Shown in pieces: positions 1 to 9,049 of a stretch of DNA of 64,000 bases. Positions within the stretch are counted from its first letter, which is position 1. The number at the start of each line of letters is the position of its first letter. Source of the DNA: Aliiglaciecola lipolytica. Lineage in GTDB: Bacteria > Pseudomonadota > Gammaproteobacteria > Enterobacterales > Alteromonadaceae. The notes below the pieces were generated by a model. That model saw only the letters and a program-made list of their open reading frames with translations. It did no database searches and was not told the DNA's origin. The position numbers were made by a program, and so were the translations under genes. Location: positions 436,241-500,240 of the forward strand of contig NZ_JAHKPT010000035.1 of NCBI RefSeq assembly GCF_018860635.1, given 5' to 3'.

Positions 1-996
1 CGTAATTTCTTAACTGAAAGAAATTACATGGAAGTCGAAACGCCAATGCTTCAAGTGATTCCTGGTGGGGCTACAGCGAAACCTTTTGTCACTCATCATA
101 ATGCGCTCGATATTGACATGTACCTACGTATTGCGCCTGAACTTTATTTGAAGCGTCTAGTGGTCGGTGGTTTTGAACGTGTGTTTGAAATTAACAGAAA
201 CTTCCGTAATGAAGGTTTATCGACACGTCACAATCCTGAATTCACCATGCTTGAGTTTTATCAGGCGTATGCCGATTATCATGATTTGATGAATTTGACC
301 GAAGACATGTTGCGCACTCTGGCGCAGGATGTATTGGGTAGCACTATTATTAAAAGTACTGAAAAAGACGTTGAAGGCAACGTTATTAGTGAGATCGAAT
401 ATGACTTCGGTCAACCTTTCGAACGCCTGACTATGAATGACGCTGTCTTAAAATATTGGCCTGAAGCCAATGAAGCGGCAATTAAAGATCCAGAAAATCA
501 TTTGGATGAACTAAAAGCCATGGCGAAACAGCTGAATATCAAAGAACCTGAAGTGGATGGTATTTGGGGAGCGGGTAAGTACTTGTGTGAAATCTTTGAA
601 GCAACCGCAGAAGAGAAATTAATCCAACCTACTTTTATCACCGCCTATCCATGGGAAGTTTCACCTTTGGCTCGCCGTAACGATGAAAATCACTTTGTTA
701 CCGATAGATTTGAGTTTTTTGTAGGTGGACGTGAGTTAGCCAATGGATTCTCGGAATTGAATGATTCTGAAGATCAAGCTGCACGATTTAAAAAGCAAGT
801 AGAAGAAAAAGATGCTGGGGATGATGAAGCCATGCATTTTGATGAAGATTACATTACGGCACTTGAGTATGGTCTTCCACCTACTGCTGGCGAAGGGATT
901 GGTATCGATCGCTTGGTCATGTTATTCACTGATAGTCCAACTATTAAAGACGTTATTTTATTCCCGCATATGAAGCCTCAGGCTCCACAGGAATAA
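1..996 (+). CDS. lysS: Lysyl-tRNA synthetase, class II (5' end outside the window)
   Basis: Charges tRNA-Lys with lysine in the cytoplasm. The reading frame is already open at base 1 and encodes RNFLTER before the first internal Met, so this is the C-terminal part (about 331 residues) of a roughly 500-residue enzyme and the internal ATG at 28 is not a start. Class II catalytic-core motifs are clear: motif 2 region [15 protein letters not shown] with RHNPEFTM after it, and motif 3 [19 protein letters not shown] near the end. The match to the bacterial LysS C-terminus is close throughout. A strong terminator follows immediately. The OB-fold anticodon-binding domain lies to the left of the window. 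Confidence 0.97.
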   Translation, partial: RNFLTERNYMEVETPMLQVIPGGATAKPFVTHHNALDIDMYLRIAPELYLKRLVVGGFERVFEINRNFRNEGLSTRHNPEFTMLEFYQAYADYHDLMNLTEDMLRTLAQDVLGSTIIKSTEKDVEGNVISEIEYDFGQPFERLTMNDAVLKYWPEANEAAIKDPENHLDELKAMAKQLNIKEPEVDGIWGAGKYLCEIFEATAEEKLIQPTFITAYPWEVSPLARRNDENHFVTDRFEFFVGGRELANGFSELNDSEDQAARFKKQVEEKDAGDDEAMHFDEDYITALEYGLPPTAGEGIGIDRLVMLFTDSPTIKDVILFPHMKPQAPQE

Positions 997-1016
997 GTTT
1001 AAAGTATGGATCAGAT

Positions 1017-1056
1017 AGAGACTTATTATTTAAAGGTAATAAGTCTCTATTTTTTT
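1017..1056 (+). terminator. Rho-independent terminator of lysS, embedded in the 3' end of panE
   Basis: A perfect 12-bp stem (AGAGACTTATTA, 1017-1028, with TAATAAGTCTCT, 1037-1048) has an 8-nt loop and is followed by a T-rich run (1050-1056) on the plus strand. The convergent panE stop codon (1030-1032) lies in the loop and the right arm codes for the last panE residues. No T-run follows on the minus strand, so the element is oriented for lysS. Confidence 0.88.
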
Positions 1057-1914
1057 GACCTGCTCAAACAACTCGTTGTTGAATGGCACTGGTATCGATA
1101 ATTGTTTTCCTTGGCTAACCACATAGCCACTAATATTTTCAATTTCTGTTTTGCGTTTATACTGCACATCTTGATGCATTGAAGAATAATTGCCTGCTGT
1201 TTTTTCAATAATTGCCATACAATTAGCGAACAATTCCTGCTGTGTTACCGCTAAATTTACAGCATTCATGAGCGTCGAAATTTCCTTAGTGACACCCATA
1301 ATTGTGCTGCGATATGGTTGTTTAGCTAATTCACCATTGGCAACGTTATGAATCGCGGTAAGTGGATTAATCACTGAGTTTACCGCTAATTTTCGCCACA
1401 AAATCTGTAAAATATCTTTATGCCAACTGCAGGGCGGCAATAGCTTTTCAAATACTTGTTGGTAACCCAAGTTATCGTCGCTGTTTCTTAACCATCCAGC
1501 TTGAGTTGCACCTATTCCTGTTACATTTAAGCCATCATACTGGGGTTTAAATGCTCCATAACTCGTGGTCGCAACTAAAATCGGATTGTTTGGTAACAAC
1601 TCCAAAATCTGTGCATGATCCACCATCCCATTGTGCAACAAAACCAACGGGACCTCAGCGCTCAATTGCGACTTAAATTGCCCGATAGCTGGAATGATTT
1701 GATAGGCCTTGAGTGGCAAAATGAATAAGCCTTGCTCAATAGTATCACTGCTACGCTGATAAACTGGGCGCAGTATTTCTTGTTGATGTACAGTCTGGCA
1801 ACGTATTTCTGATGGCGATTGATTGCGCACTACAATACGATAATCAAATTGCAAGTGGTGGCATTGCAAGGCCAATAAGTTACCTATTGCACCATTGCCT
1901 ACTATAGTCAGCAT
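1030..1914 (-). CDS. panE: 2-dehydropantoate 2-reductase (ketopantoate reductase)
   Basis: NADPH-dependent reduction of ketopantoate to pantoate in pantothenate/CoA synthesis. The start is set at the ATG at 1914, giving 294 residues that begin MLTIVGNGAIGN. This puts the Rossmann GxGxxG at the extreme N-terminus, as in the family; the frame is open further upstream but that extension lies inside the preceding gene. Family signatures seen: the catalytic-lysine region RKLAVNSVINPLTAI and the C-terminal SSMHQDVQYKRKTEIENISG. The start overlaps the upstream vanZ-like stop by one base (TAATG), which suggests translational coupling in a three-gene minus-strand operon. Annotation as panE is by motif pattern; other members of the ketopantoate reductase family remain possible. 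Confidence 0.88.
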   Translation of the reverse strand: MLTIVGNGAIGNLLALQCHHLQFDYRIVVRNQSPSEIRCQTVHQQEILRPVYQRSSDTIEQGLFILPLKAYQIIPAIGQFKSQLSAEVPLVLLHNGMVDHAQILELLPNNPILVATTSYGAFKPQYDGLNVTGIGATQAGWLRNSDDNLGYQQVFEKLLPPCSWHKDILQILWRKLAVNSVINPLTAIHNVANGELAKQPYRSTIMGVTKEISTLMNAVNLAVTQQELFANCMAIIEKTAGNYSSMHQDVQYKRKTEIENISGYVVSQGKQLSIPVPFNNELFEQVKKIETYYL

Positions 1915-2282
1915 TAAACCCCGCTCCGCCACGCTTGATAAATCCGAATGGCTATTTCGATAATTAGGCACGCTACAGAAATACCAATAATATCAGCATA
2001 GAGATCTTCCCAACTGCCGCTGCGGTAAGGTATCAAGTCTTGAATACACTCACTTGCTATTGCCAATATTGCTAGGAAAATTCCAATAAACCAATGATTA
2101 ATACGCAAACATGCTGAGATTGAGCAGGTTAAAATGAGAAAAACGCAGGCGTGTTGTATTTTGTCGTACCGGGTATCAACGGGTATGTATTCGACTGGGA
2201 TCACCATGGCAATGGAAAACGTGAGAAAAATCGACACAGCGATCAAAACGCCAATTGGATGTCGAATATAGCTGTTAATCAT
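1914..2282 (-). CDS. VanZ-like family membrane protein
   Basis: Encodes 122 residues with about four hydrophobic segments. It has the VanZ-type pattern: a charged DKIQH near residue 40 ahead of a helix, a glutamate plus Gln in SECIQDLIPYRSGSWEDLYAD, then a Gly-containing last helix. VanZ-like proteins are small integral membrane proteins of mostly unknown biochemical role; only a few are linked to glycopeptide resistance, and nothing here supports that role. The gene overlaps the upstream pseudouridine synthase by four bases (ATGA, 2279-2282) and panE by one base, so the three genes are very probably co-transcribed and translationally coupled. The functional link between them is unclear. Confidence 0.75.
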   Translation of the reverse strand: MINSYIRHPIGVLIAVSIFLTFSIAMVIPVEYIPVDTRYDKIQHACVFLILTCSISACLRINHWFIGIFLAILAIASECIQDLIPYRSGSWEDLYADIIGISVACLIIEIAIRIYQAWRSGV

Positions 2283-2980
2283 TTGTTCGACTTTTTAATG
2301 GTTAATTTAGGCCAAACTAAGTCCCATGGAGACAACAAAGCTACGGCTTTTTGATTGTCAGTTGGAATTGTAAAGTGTTGTCCTGAGACTGGCATGCAGC
2401 TTATCTGAATTTGTTGTCCACAATCCTCGAAGGCTAGTCCGTATGCGTGCAGGTAAGTACGCTCAGATTCGGTCCCAGCATAAGTATTATCACCGAGAAT
2501 TGGACTGCTTAAGCTTTTTAACATGACTCTAATTTGATGGGTTTTACCGGTATGGGGTTTGATTACAAACAAACGTAGCCCATTACCTAGACCGGCACTA
2601 AAAAATTGTCCTGCGGCTGGTTGATGCAGCGATGTTTTTAAGGCCCACTTCCCATCACGTATTTTATGCATGTCGCCGATCACTGCCCCCTGTTTTTTCT
2701 TGGGCTTTTTGTCACTGATCGCTAAATAATATTTTTGAATTTTACGCTCAGCAAAATACTGACTTAATCGACTTGCTGCGCTGGCGTTTTTAGCTAATAG
2801 AAGCAAACCTGATGTGACTTTATCTAATCTGTGAACCAGCCACAATTTGTCTAACTGCAATTGTTTTTGAATGTACGGCAGAATACCTGATTGCAACTGT
2901 TCATTTTGAACAGCTACACCGTCAGGCTTATTTACAATGACAAAATCGTCATTTTCAAACACAATGGGAATTGTCTTCAT
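2279..2980 (-). CDS. RluA-family RNA pseudouridine synthase
   Basis: Isomerises uridine to pseudouridine in rRNA or tRNA. The 233-residue protein has the RluA catalytic motif HRLDKVTSGLLLLAK near residues 50-64, where the Asp is the nucleophile. It also has the downstream KPHTGKTHQIRVML and PILGDNTYAG motifs typical of the fold. No S4 RNA-binding domain is present and the protein is short, which matches the stand-alone small RluA-type group rather than RluB/E/F or RluC/D. The exact target base cannot be read from the sequence. It is first in the minus-strand group with the vanZ-like gene and panE. A second, more distal gene upstream (the Hpt protein) is separated by only about 20 bases and may share its transcript. 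Confidence 0.87.
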   Translation of the reverse strand: MKTIPIVFENDDFVIVNKPDGVAVQNEQLQSGILPYIQKQLQLDKLWLVHRLDKVTSGLLLLAKNASAASRLSQYFAERKIQKYYLAISDKKPKKKQGAVIGDMHKIRDGKWALKTSLHQPAAGQFFSAGLGNGLRLFVIKPHTGKTHQIRVMLKSLSSPILGDNTYAGTESERTYLHAYGLAFEDCGQQIQISCMPVSGQHFTIPTDNQKAVALLSPWDLVWPKLTIKKSNK

Positions 2981-3001
2981 CTATCTAATGCCGTGAGTAA
3001 A

Positions 3002-3562
3002 TTAGCTGTTTTTATTTATTACGCTGAGGGCTTCTTCGTAATCTAAGTCACCAATCGCATTGTGCAATGCTTGTTTCTCCATTTCGGAAATCGCGCAGTC
3101 AGCGAGCAAGGAGTTTAGCTTATCAGGGGTAATGAATTCGTTATTTTCTAACATCTCAATTAATATACTTTGACTACTTTTGTCCGCTTGTTCTGCACCC
3201 GTATCCGCAGAGGCGTTTTCGTCGTTGGCTAAACTGTTAATTTTATTCACAGTGGCGTTGAGTTGATTAACAAAATTTTCTTCAAGTTCAGTAAAATCGT
3301 TTTGATTGATAACTGATGTTTCCAACTTTTTAGATGCAAAATGCAACGCGTTTAGACCCAAGTTACCGGATACCCCTTTTACCGTATGAATAACTTCCTT
3401 GTAGGCTTTGAGATCGTTTTTTTCTTTTAAAACAACTAACTCTTGCCCTAAGTTTTGATATTGATCGTTGAACTTCAACAGTAATTTAATCAGTAATGAT
3501 TGATTGCCACTTAGCTGAGAAACAGCAAAATCTAAATCAATAATTTGTTCTTTTTTATTCAT
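3002..3562 (-). CDS. Stand-alone Hpt (histidine phosphotransfer) domain protein
   Basis: A likely phosphorelay intermediate in the cytoplasm. With the start at 3562 (ATG preceded by GATGGGAA) the protein has 186 residues. The Hpt motif VIHTVKGVSGNLGLNAL puts the phospho-accepting His at about residue 59, in a predicted four-helix bundle. A C-terminal extension (from about residue 130) carries two further helices of the type seen after Hpt domains in hybrid kinases. The frame is open 33 bases further upstream, but that start lacks a clear ribosome-binding site. No sensor kinase or response regulator gene lies within the window, so the partner is unknown. It is divergent from the M16 peptidase gene. 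Confidence 0.78.
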   Translation of the reverse strand: MNKKEQIIDLDFAVSQLSGNQSLLIKLLLKFNDQYQNLGQELVVLKEKNDLKAYKEVIHTVKGVSGNLGLNALHFASKKLETSVINQNDFTELEENFVNQLNATVNKINSLANDENASADTGAEQADKSSQSILIEMLENNEFITPDKLNSLLADCAISEMEKQALHNAIGDLDYEEALSVINKNS

Positions 3563-3681
3563 TTCATTCCCATCGTACACATTTTCTAACAACATATTAC
3601 TTTATTTGTACCATCAAGGTAGACTTAATACACATAGTTAAACAAAAAATCACGAATAGCATATTAATATAAGGCAGTATT

Positions 3682-6546
3682 GTGAAGAGACTCGTTTTGA
3701 TGTTGGGAAGTGTGACTTTACTTCTCGCTGGATGTTCCACTGATAATCAATCTAAACCGCAAGTATTTATCGATAATTTACCCGCTGGTGTACAACTAGT
3801 TGAACAACACTTAGCTAACCAAGATGGCGATGTTTCCATCCCTTTTAGTAAATATAAGTTAGATAATGGTCTCACCGTAGTGTTGCACGAAGACCATTCC
3901 GATCCATTGGTCCATGTTGACGTTACTTACCATGTTGGCTCTGCTAGAGAAGAGATTGGAAAATCCGGTTTCGCACACTTTTTTGAACACATGATGTTTC
4001 AAGGTTCTAAGAACGTGGCGGATGATGAACATTTTAAGATCATCACTGAAGCTGGCGGCAGTATGAATGGCTCAACCAATAGTGACAGAACTAACTATTA
4101 TGAAACTGTGCCGGCCAATCAATTGGAAAAAGTGCTTTGGTTAGAATCTGACCGTATGGGGTTTTTACTCGATACTGTCACCCAAGAGAAGTTCGAAATC
4201 CAACGTGAAACTGTTAAAAATGAACGTGGACAAAGTTACGACAACCAACCTTACGGATTGAGAAGTGAGCGCAACAGTGAAACTTTATATCCCGTAGGCC
4301 ACCCGTATTCTTGGTCTACCATTGGCTACGTCGAAGATCTTGACCGCGTAACCGTGGATGACTTAAAAGCATTTTTCAAACGCTGGTATGGACCAAATAA
4401 TGCGGTGTTAACCATAGGCGGAGACATTGATACAAACAAAACCTTGGCCTGGGTTAAAAAATATTTTGGTAGCATACCTGCAGGACCAGCAGTAGAAGCG
4501 CCAGAGAAAGTGGCGGTGACACTGGAAAACGACCGTTACGTCACAATCGAAGACCAGGTCTATTTACCGCTTATTCAATTAACATTTCCAACCGTGTATG
4601 TCAGACACCCTGATGAAGCACCATTGGACGTGCTGTCTGATATTTTAGGTGGTGGTAAAACTTCACTGTTTTACAAAAACTTAGTGAAAGATAACCATGC
4701 TGTTCAAGCAATGGTTTCTCATCCTTGCAGAGAACTTTCCTGCGAATTTCAATTAATTGCCTTAGCTAACCCAGCTAAGTCCACAAAGCTATCTGATTTG
4801 CAAAAGCGCATTGAAGAGTCTTTGGTCGAGTTTGAATCACGCGGTGTCAGTGAAGATGATTTAGCTAGAACCAAAGCAAGCATCGAATCTTCGACCATTT
4901 TCGGTTTACAGAGTGTTTCAGGCAAAGTCTCTACGCTAGCAGCAAATGAGATCTTCGACGCTAAGCCAGATTTAGTTCAATATGATCTTGATCGATACAA
5001 CAATGTCACTGCACAAGATGTTATGCGCGTTTATCGCCAGTACATTAAAGGTAAAGCCAAGGTTGTATTGAGTATTGTGCCCGTTGGACAAACTGAATTG
5101 GTCGCAAAACCACAGAATTTTGAGTTACCAGAACGTCAAATTACCACTACTACGGTCAACCAAAAAGTCACCGCTGAGGTGATAAATGATAATTTTGACC
5201 GCTCGATTATGCCCAAGGCTGGTCCAAACCCTACGGTGAAGGTGCCTGAGTATCAACGTACTCAATTTGCCAATGGGATTGAAATGTTGACCCACAGCAC
5301 GGATGAAACACCCACAGTCACACTTTTATTGAGTTTAGAAGGCGGCCCATTGCTTGATCCAATAGAAAAAGCCGGATTAGCCAGCTTTACTGCTGAAATG
5401 ATGAATGAATCCACCACCACAATGTCAAATGAACAAATGGCTAATGAGCTGGCATTGCTGGGTAGCCAGATTAGCTTCAGCGCAGGTGGGCGATATACAC
5501 AAATTCGCGTTAATTCTTTAGTGCATAATTTAGATAAAACACTGGCACTATTAAAAGAAAAATTGTTTAAGCCTGCGTTTTTGCCTGAAGATTTTGAGCG
5601 TATCAAACAAAATTTAGCGCAACAGTTGCAGCAACAATTAAAAAATCCGTCAGTGTTGGCGGCGCGTGCCACTGATACTTTATTGTATGGGCAGGATAAT
5701 CGTATTAGCTTACCTGACTCGGGTAATTTGACCACCTTAAGCAATATTGAACTTAACGATGTTAAGGCTTTCTATCAGCAATACTATTCGCCAGCAATGG
5801 CTAATTTGGTCATCGTGGGAGATATCGAACAACAGCAGATTGCCAACGATATTCAGTTTTTAATTGACTGGCAAGGAGCGCCTTATCAAATTCCTGAGTA
5901 CCAGACATTTCCTAAGCACAATGAAGGTAAAATTTACCTCGTTGATAAACCTGATTCGGCGCAGTCTGTAGTGCGCGTTGTTGAACTTGCGTTACCTTAT
6001 GACGCTAGCGGAAAACAGTTTAAAAGTAAGCTAATGAACTACCCATTAGGGGGCATGTTTAACAGTCGTATTAATCTAAATTTACGTGAAGATAAAGGTT
6101 ACACCTATGGTGCTTCAAGTCGCTTTATTGGTGGCAAAACCTTAGGGCGTTTTCAAGCTTCAGCGGATGTGAAGCAAGAGAATACGGGTGACAGTATCGT
6201 GGAAATTCTCACAGAAATAGATACCTTTAGTAAAAGCGGTATGACCGAAGCTGAATTGTTGTCTATGCGCAGTGCATACACGCAAGCAGATGCGTTGAGC
6301 TACGAAACCCCATTTAGTAAAGCGAACTTTTTAAATCACTTATTAACTTATGACCTAGAGCGCGAGTATCGCGATAAACAAGGCGAAGTAATTGAGAATA
6401 TCACATTGGCAGAGTTAAATAGCTTAGCGCGTTCTTTGCTTGATATTAACCGTATGCAAGTTATTGTAGTGGCTGATGCTAAAAAGGTTAAACCGCAATT
6501 AACTAAATTAGGCCGTGAAATTGTTGAAATACACGTTTCTGAATAA
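3682..6546 (+). CDS. M16 family zinc metallopeptidase, lipoprotein
   Basis: An insulinase/pitrilysin-type peptidase, probably periplasmic and anchored by lipid: the N-terminus MKRLVLMLGSVTLLLAGCS ends in a lipobox with Cys near residue 18. The 954 residues hold two M16 repeats. The first has the inverted zinc motif HFFEH (about residues 98-102) with the downstream Glu in ETVKNERGQ; the second half (about 520-950) lacks the motif and is the inactive partner domain usual in this family. The start is GTG at 3682 with AAGG eight bases upstream. The substrate is not predictable; such enzymes usually degrade peptides. It is a single gene with no close downstream partner. Confidence 0.9.
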   Translation: MKRLVLMLGSVTLLLAGCSTDNQSKPQVFIDNLPAGVQLVEQHLANQDGDVSIPFSKYKLDNGLTVVLHEDHSDPLVHVDVTYHVGSAREEIGKSGFAHFFEHMMFQGSKNVADDEHFKIITEAGGSMNGSTNSDRTNYYETVPANQLEKVLWLESDRMGFLLDTVTQEKFEIQRETVKNERGQSYDNQPYGLRSERNSETLYPVGHPYSWSTIGYVEDLDRVTVDDLKAFFKRWYGPNNAVLTIGGDIDTNKTLAWVKKYFGSIPAGPAVEAPEKVAVTLENDRYVTIEDQVYLPLIQLTFPTVYVRHPDEAPLDVLSDILGGGKTSLFYKNLVKDNHAVQAMVSHPCRELSCEFQLIALANPAKSTKLSDLQKRIEESLVEFESRGVSEDDLARTKASIESSTIFGLQSVSGKVSTLAANEIFDAKPDLVQYDLDRYNNVTAQDVMRVYRQYIKGKAKVVLSIVPVGQTELVAKPQNFELPERQITTTTVNQKVTAEVINDNFDRSIMPKAGPNPTVKVPEYQRTQFANGIEMLTHSTDETPTVTLLLSLEGGPLLDPIEKAGLASFTAEMMNESTTTMSNEQMANELALLGSQISFSAGGRYTQIRVNSLVHNLDKTLALLKEKLFKPAFLPEDFERIKQNLAQQLQQQLKNPSVLAARATDTLLYGQDNRISLPDSGNLTTLSNIELNDVKAFYQQYYSPAMANLVIVGDIEQQQIANDIQFLIDWQGAPYQIPEYQTFPKHNEGKIYLVDKPDSAQSVVRVVELALPYDASGKQFKSKLMNYPLGGMFNSRINLNLREDKGYTYGASSRFIGGKTLGRFQASADVKQENTGDSIVEILTEIDTFSKSGMTEAELLSMRSAYTQADALSYETPFSKANFLNHLLTYDLEREYRDKQGEVIENITLAELNSLARSLLDINRMQVIVVADAKKVKPQLTKLGREIVEIHVSE

Positions 6547-6680
6547 TATTTGTTATTATTTGTTTTAACTTTAAAATAGGGGGGAGGGAATATGTATTTA
6601 GTCGATATTTGGCGATTTTTGCTTGAAAATCAGATATTTTTCCCCACCTTTAAAATTCGATTTTTCATTAGGAATGTATT

Positions 6681-8285
6681 TTGACGTCCAGTTCAATGTC
6701 TTTTACTGATCGGTTAGCGATCCTTCAACGCCCAGAAGTGCGTGCTACTTTACCTCAAATCAAACATGGTGTAGAGCGTGAAACTCTGAGAATTAATGCC
6801 GATGGAGGCCTAGCGCAAACTCCCCATAATGAAAAATTAGGGTCAGCGTTAACCCATGATTTTATCACCACCGATTTTTCTGAGTCTCTGCTTGAATTTA
6901 TTACACCACCAGAGTCTGATCCCAATGTTACTATCGAACAACTCCGTGATGTTCACAAATATGTGATGGAAAATATTGGAGATGAACGTTTGTGGCCAAT
7001 GAGTATGCCGTGTTTTATTAATGGTGAAGACAATATTCCTATTGCTAATTATGGTAGCTCGAACGTCGCAAAAATGAAGAGTCTCTATCGGGTTGGATTA
7101 AAAAATCGTTACGGTAGTATGATGCAAGCCATCGCAGGGGTGCATTTTAACTTTTCGTTGTCGACAGAGTTTTGGCAGCAATGGTTAGCTAACCTTGATG
7201 GGACTAAAGCCGACAAACACAGTATTTCAGATGCATATTTTGCAATGATAAGAAATTATCGACGTTTTTGTTGGTTAATCCCCTTTTTATTTGGTGCTTC
7301 GCCAGCTATTTGTGGTTCTTTTATTCGTGGTAAAAAAACAAATTTACCGTTTCAGCATTTGGCTAAGGGAACTATGTATTTGCCTTATGCGACGTCTTTA
7401 AGAATGAGTGATCTAGGATATACCAACTCAGAACAATCGGGTTTGAATATCTGCTACAACCAAATGGACAGTTATATTTCATCGGTGCGCAAAGCGATTA
7501 ATACACCTTCGGAAAAATATGCCGAATTTGAGACCAAAGAAGGTGAAGAGTATCGCCAACTCAACAGCAATGTATTGCAAATTGAAAACGAGCTTTATTC
7601 TCCAATTCGTCCTAAACAACCAACCTTGCCGCTAGAGAAACCTACGGATGCATTAGCGAAAAGAGGCGTTAATTATATTGAAGTTCGAGCCCTTGATGTG
7701 AACCCGTTTAGTGACATCGGTATCGCGAAAGAGCAGTTTTATTTCTTGGATGTATTCCTAACCTATTGTCTCATTGCCCCAAGTGATTTTATGACCCAGC
7801 AACAATACGCTGAAACCGAGTCTAATCTAAAAGCGGTAGTGGTGAATGGTAGAGATCCAGAATTGAAATTAAGTGATGATTCTGTAGCCAAATCTATTCC
7901 TCAATGGACAGAAAAGCTGTTCGCAGAAATGGCACAAGTTGCCGCTGTATTAGATGAAGCTAATAATTGTACGCTTTATACTCAAGCCCTTGAACAACAA
8001 AAGCAAAAGGTTGCGGATCCCTCCTTAACGCCTTCTGCACAGTTGTTGGACATGTTGATTACCCAAAACAAAGATAATGGTCGATTCGGTGTAGAGCTTG
8101 CACAGAAGTATCGTGACGAGCTTATGTCTGCTGATTATAAGGTGTATTCCAAAGCATCATTTGAACAACAGGCTAAAGACTCCATTGCGATACAAAAACA
8201 AAAGGAAAAAGAAGACACTGTGTCTTTTGAAGATTTTTTGAAGGATTATTTTGCCGCTCCTCAGAGTAATTATTTAGCCAAGTAA
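6681..8285 (+). CDS. gshA: Glutamate-cysteine ligase
   Basis: ATP-dependent joining of glutamate and cysteine, the first step of glutathione synthesis. The 534-residue length and the N-terminal pattern GVERETLRINADGGLAQTPH match the E. coli-type (proteobacterial) enzyme. Further conserved stretches are TDFSESLLEFITPP, HFNFSLS, RNYRRFCWLIPFLFGASPA and NYIEVRALDVNPF. The start is an unusual TTG at 6681. AGGA at 6670-6673 lies seven bases before it and supports it; the nearest in-frame ATG is five codons further in, and the ATG inside the spacer is out of frame. It stands alone. An inverted repeat without an adjacent T-run follows. Confidence 0.95.
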   Translation: MTSSSMSFTDRLAILQRPEVRATLPQIKHGVERETLRINADGGLAQTPHNEKLGSALTHDFITTDFSESLLEFITPPESDPNVTIEQLRDVHKYVMENIGDERLWPMSMPCFINGEDNIPIANYGSSNVAKMKSLYRVGLKNRYGSMMQAIAGVHFNFSLSTEFWQQWLANLDGTKADKHSISDAYFAMIRNYRRFCWLIPFLFGASPAICGSFIRGKKTNLPFQHLAKGTMYLPYATSLRMSDLGYTNSEQSGLNICYNQMDSYISSVRKAINTPSEKYAEFETKEGEEYRQLNSNVLQIENELYSPIRPKQPTLPLEKPTDALAKRGVNYIEVRALDVNPFSDIGIAKEQFYFLDVFLTYCLIAPSDFMTQQQYAETESNLKAVVVNGRDPELKLSDDSVAKSIPQWTEKLFAEMAQVAAVLDEANNCTLYTQALEQQKQKVADPSLTPSAQLLDMLITQNKDNGRFGVELAQKYRDELMSADYKVYSKASFEQQAKDSIAIQKQKEKEDTVSFEDFLKDYFAAPQSNYLAK

Positions 8286-8303
8286 CTAAATTGTAGGCAA
8301 AAA

Positions 8304-8328
8304 AATGCCTGACTCTAGGTCAGGCATT
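8304..8328. terminator. Hairpin downstream of gshA
   Basis: A perfect 10-bp stem AATGCCTGAC / GTCAGGCATT with a 5-nt loop lies about 20 bases after the gshA stop. The strand-specific uridine run is on the minus side (seven A's at 8299-8305 on the plus strand), while the plus side has only TT. It is probably the 3' end of the gshA transcript, but by strict criteria it is oriented the other way. Confidence 0.55.
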
Positions 8329-8389
8329 AAACTACTACCAGGGAAAACACACAATAACTTAAACACACACAGGTATAGAGTCAGTAGTA

Positions 8390-9031
8390 ATGAGAAAGTT
8401 CACAAAAATTCCTAGTTTTTTTATAAAAACTTTCTTTATCGCTACGATATCTTTATTTTTTGTGGGCTGTAGCACCACCCCTCCCAAAAATATCAGCAAT
8501 ATTTGTAATATTTTCGAAGAAAAAGATCATTGGTACGACGCTGCTAAAGATATGAATGAAAAATGGGGCGTACCCATACATGTTCCTATGGCGATGATGT
8601 ATCAGGAGAGTTCCTTTAGGCACGATGCATTGCCGCCCAGAGATTACGTATTTTTTGGTTTAATTCCTTGGGGAAGAATAAGTAGCGCTTATGGTTATTC
8701 TCAAGCAAAGACGCCTACTTGGTCTGACTACATTAGAGAAACTAATAATAGCGGTGCAGATCGCGACGATTTTGATGATGCCATTGATTTTATGGGATGG
8801 TTTATTTCTAAAACCTATAAAGTGAATGGGATTTCCAAGTGGGACGCGTACGCGCAATACCTGAACTACCATGAAGGTTGGGGGGGCTACAAAAGGCGTA
8901 CCTACAATAAAAAAGCTTGGTTAGTAAAAGTCGCTAAAAAGGTCAACGCCCGTTCTCTGCGCTACGCGACTCAACTTAAAAAATGTGAAGCCGAGTTAGA
9001 CAAAAGCTGGTTTTGGAAGTTATTTGACTAA
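8390..9031 (+). CDS. SLT-type transglycosylase-like lipoprotein
   Basis: A probable murein lytic transglycosylase-fold protein in the outer membrane or periplasm. The 213 residues start with a basic/hydrophobic signal ending in the lipobox FVGCS (Cys near residue 27). The lysozyme-like core has a Glu in MMYQESSFRHDA (about residue 72), the position of the catalytic acid in SLT folds. It then has SAYGYSQAKTPTWSDY, DAIDFMGWF and YLNYHEGWGGY, which match a small COG4764-type family with this domain. Activity is inferred. It lies between gshA and a convergent AlgD-like gene and appears to be monocistronic. Confidence 0.8.
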   Translation: MRKFTKIPSFFIKTFFIATISLFFVGCSTTPPKNISNICNIFEEKDHWYDAAKDMNEKWGVPIHVPMAMMYQESSFRHDALPPRDYVFFGLIPWGRISSAYGYSQAKTPTWSDYIRETNNSGADRDDFDDAIDFMGWFISKTYKVNGISKWDAYAQYLNYHEGWGGYKRRTYNKKAWLVKVAKKVNARSLRYATQLKKCEAELDKSWFWKLFD

Positions 9032-9049
9032 CTCTGGGTGTTTCATTTT

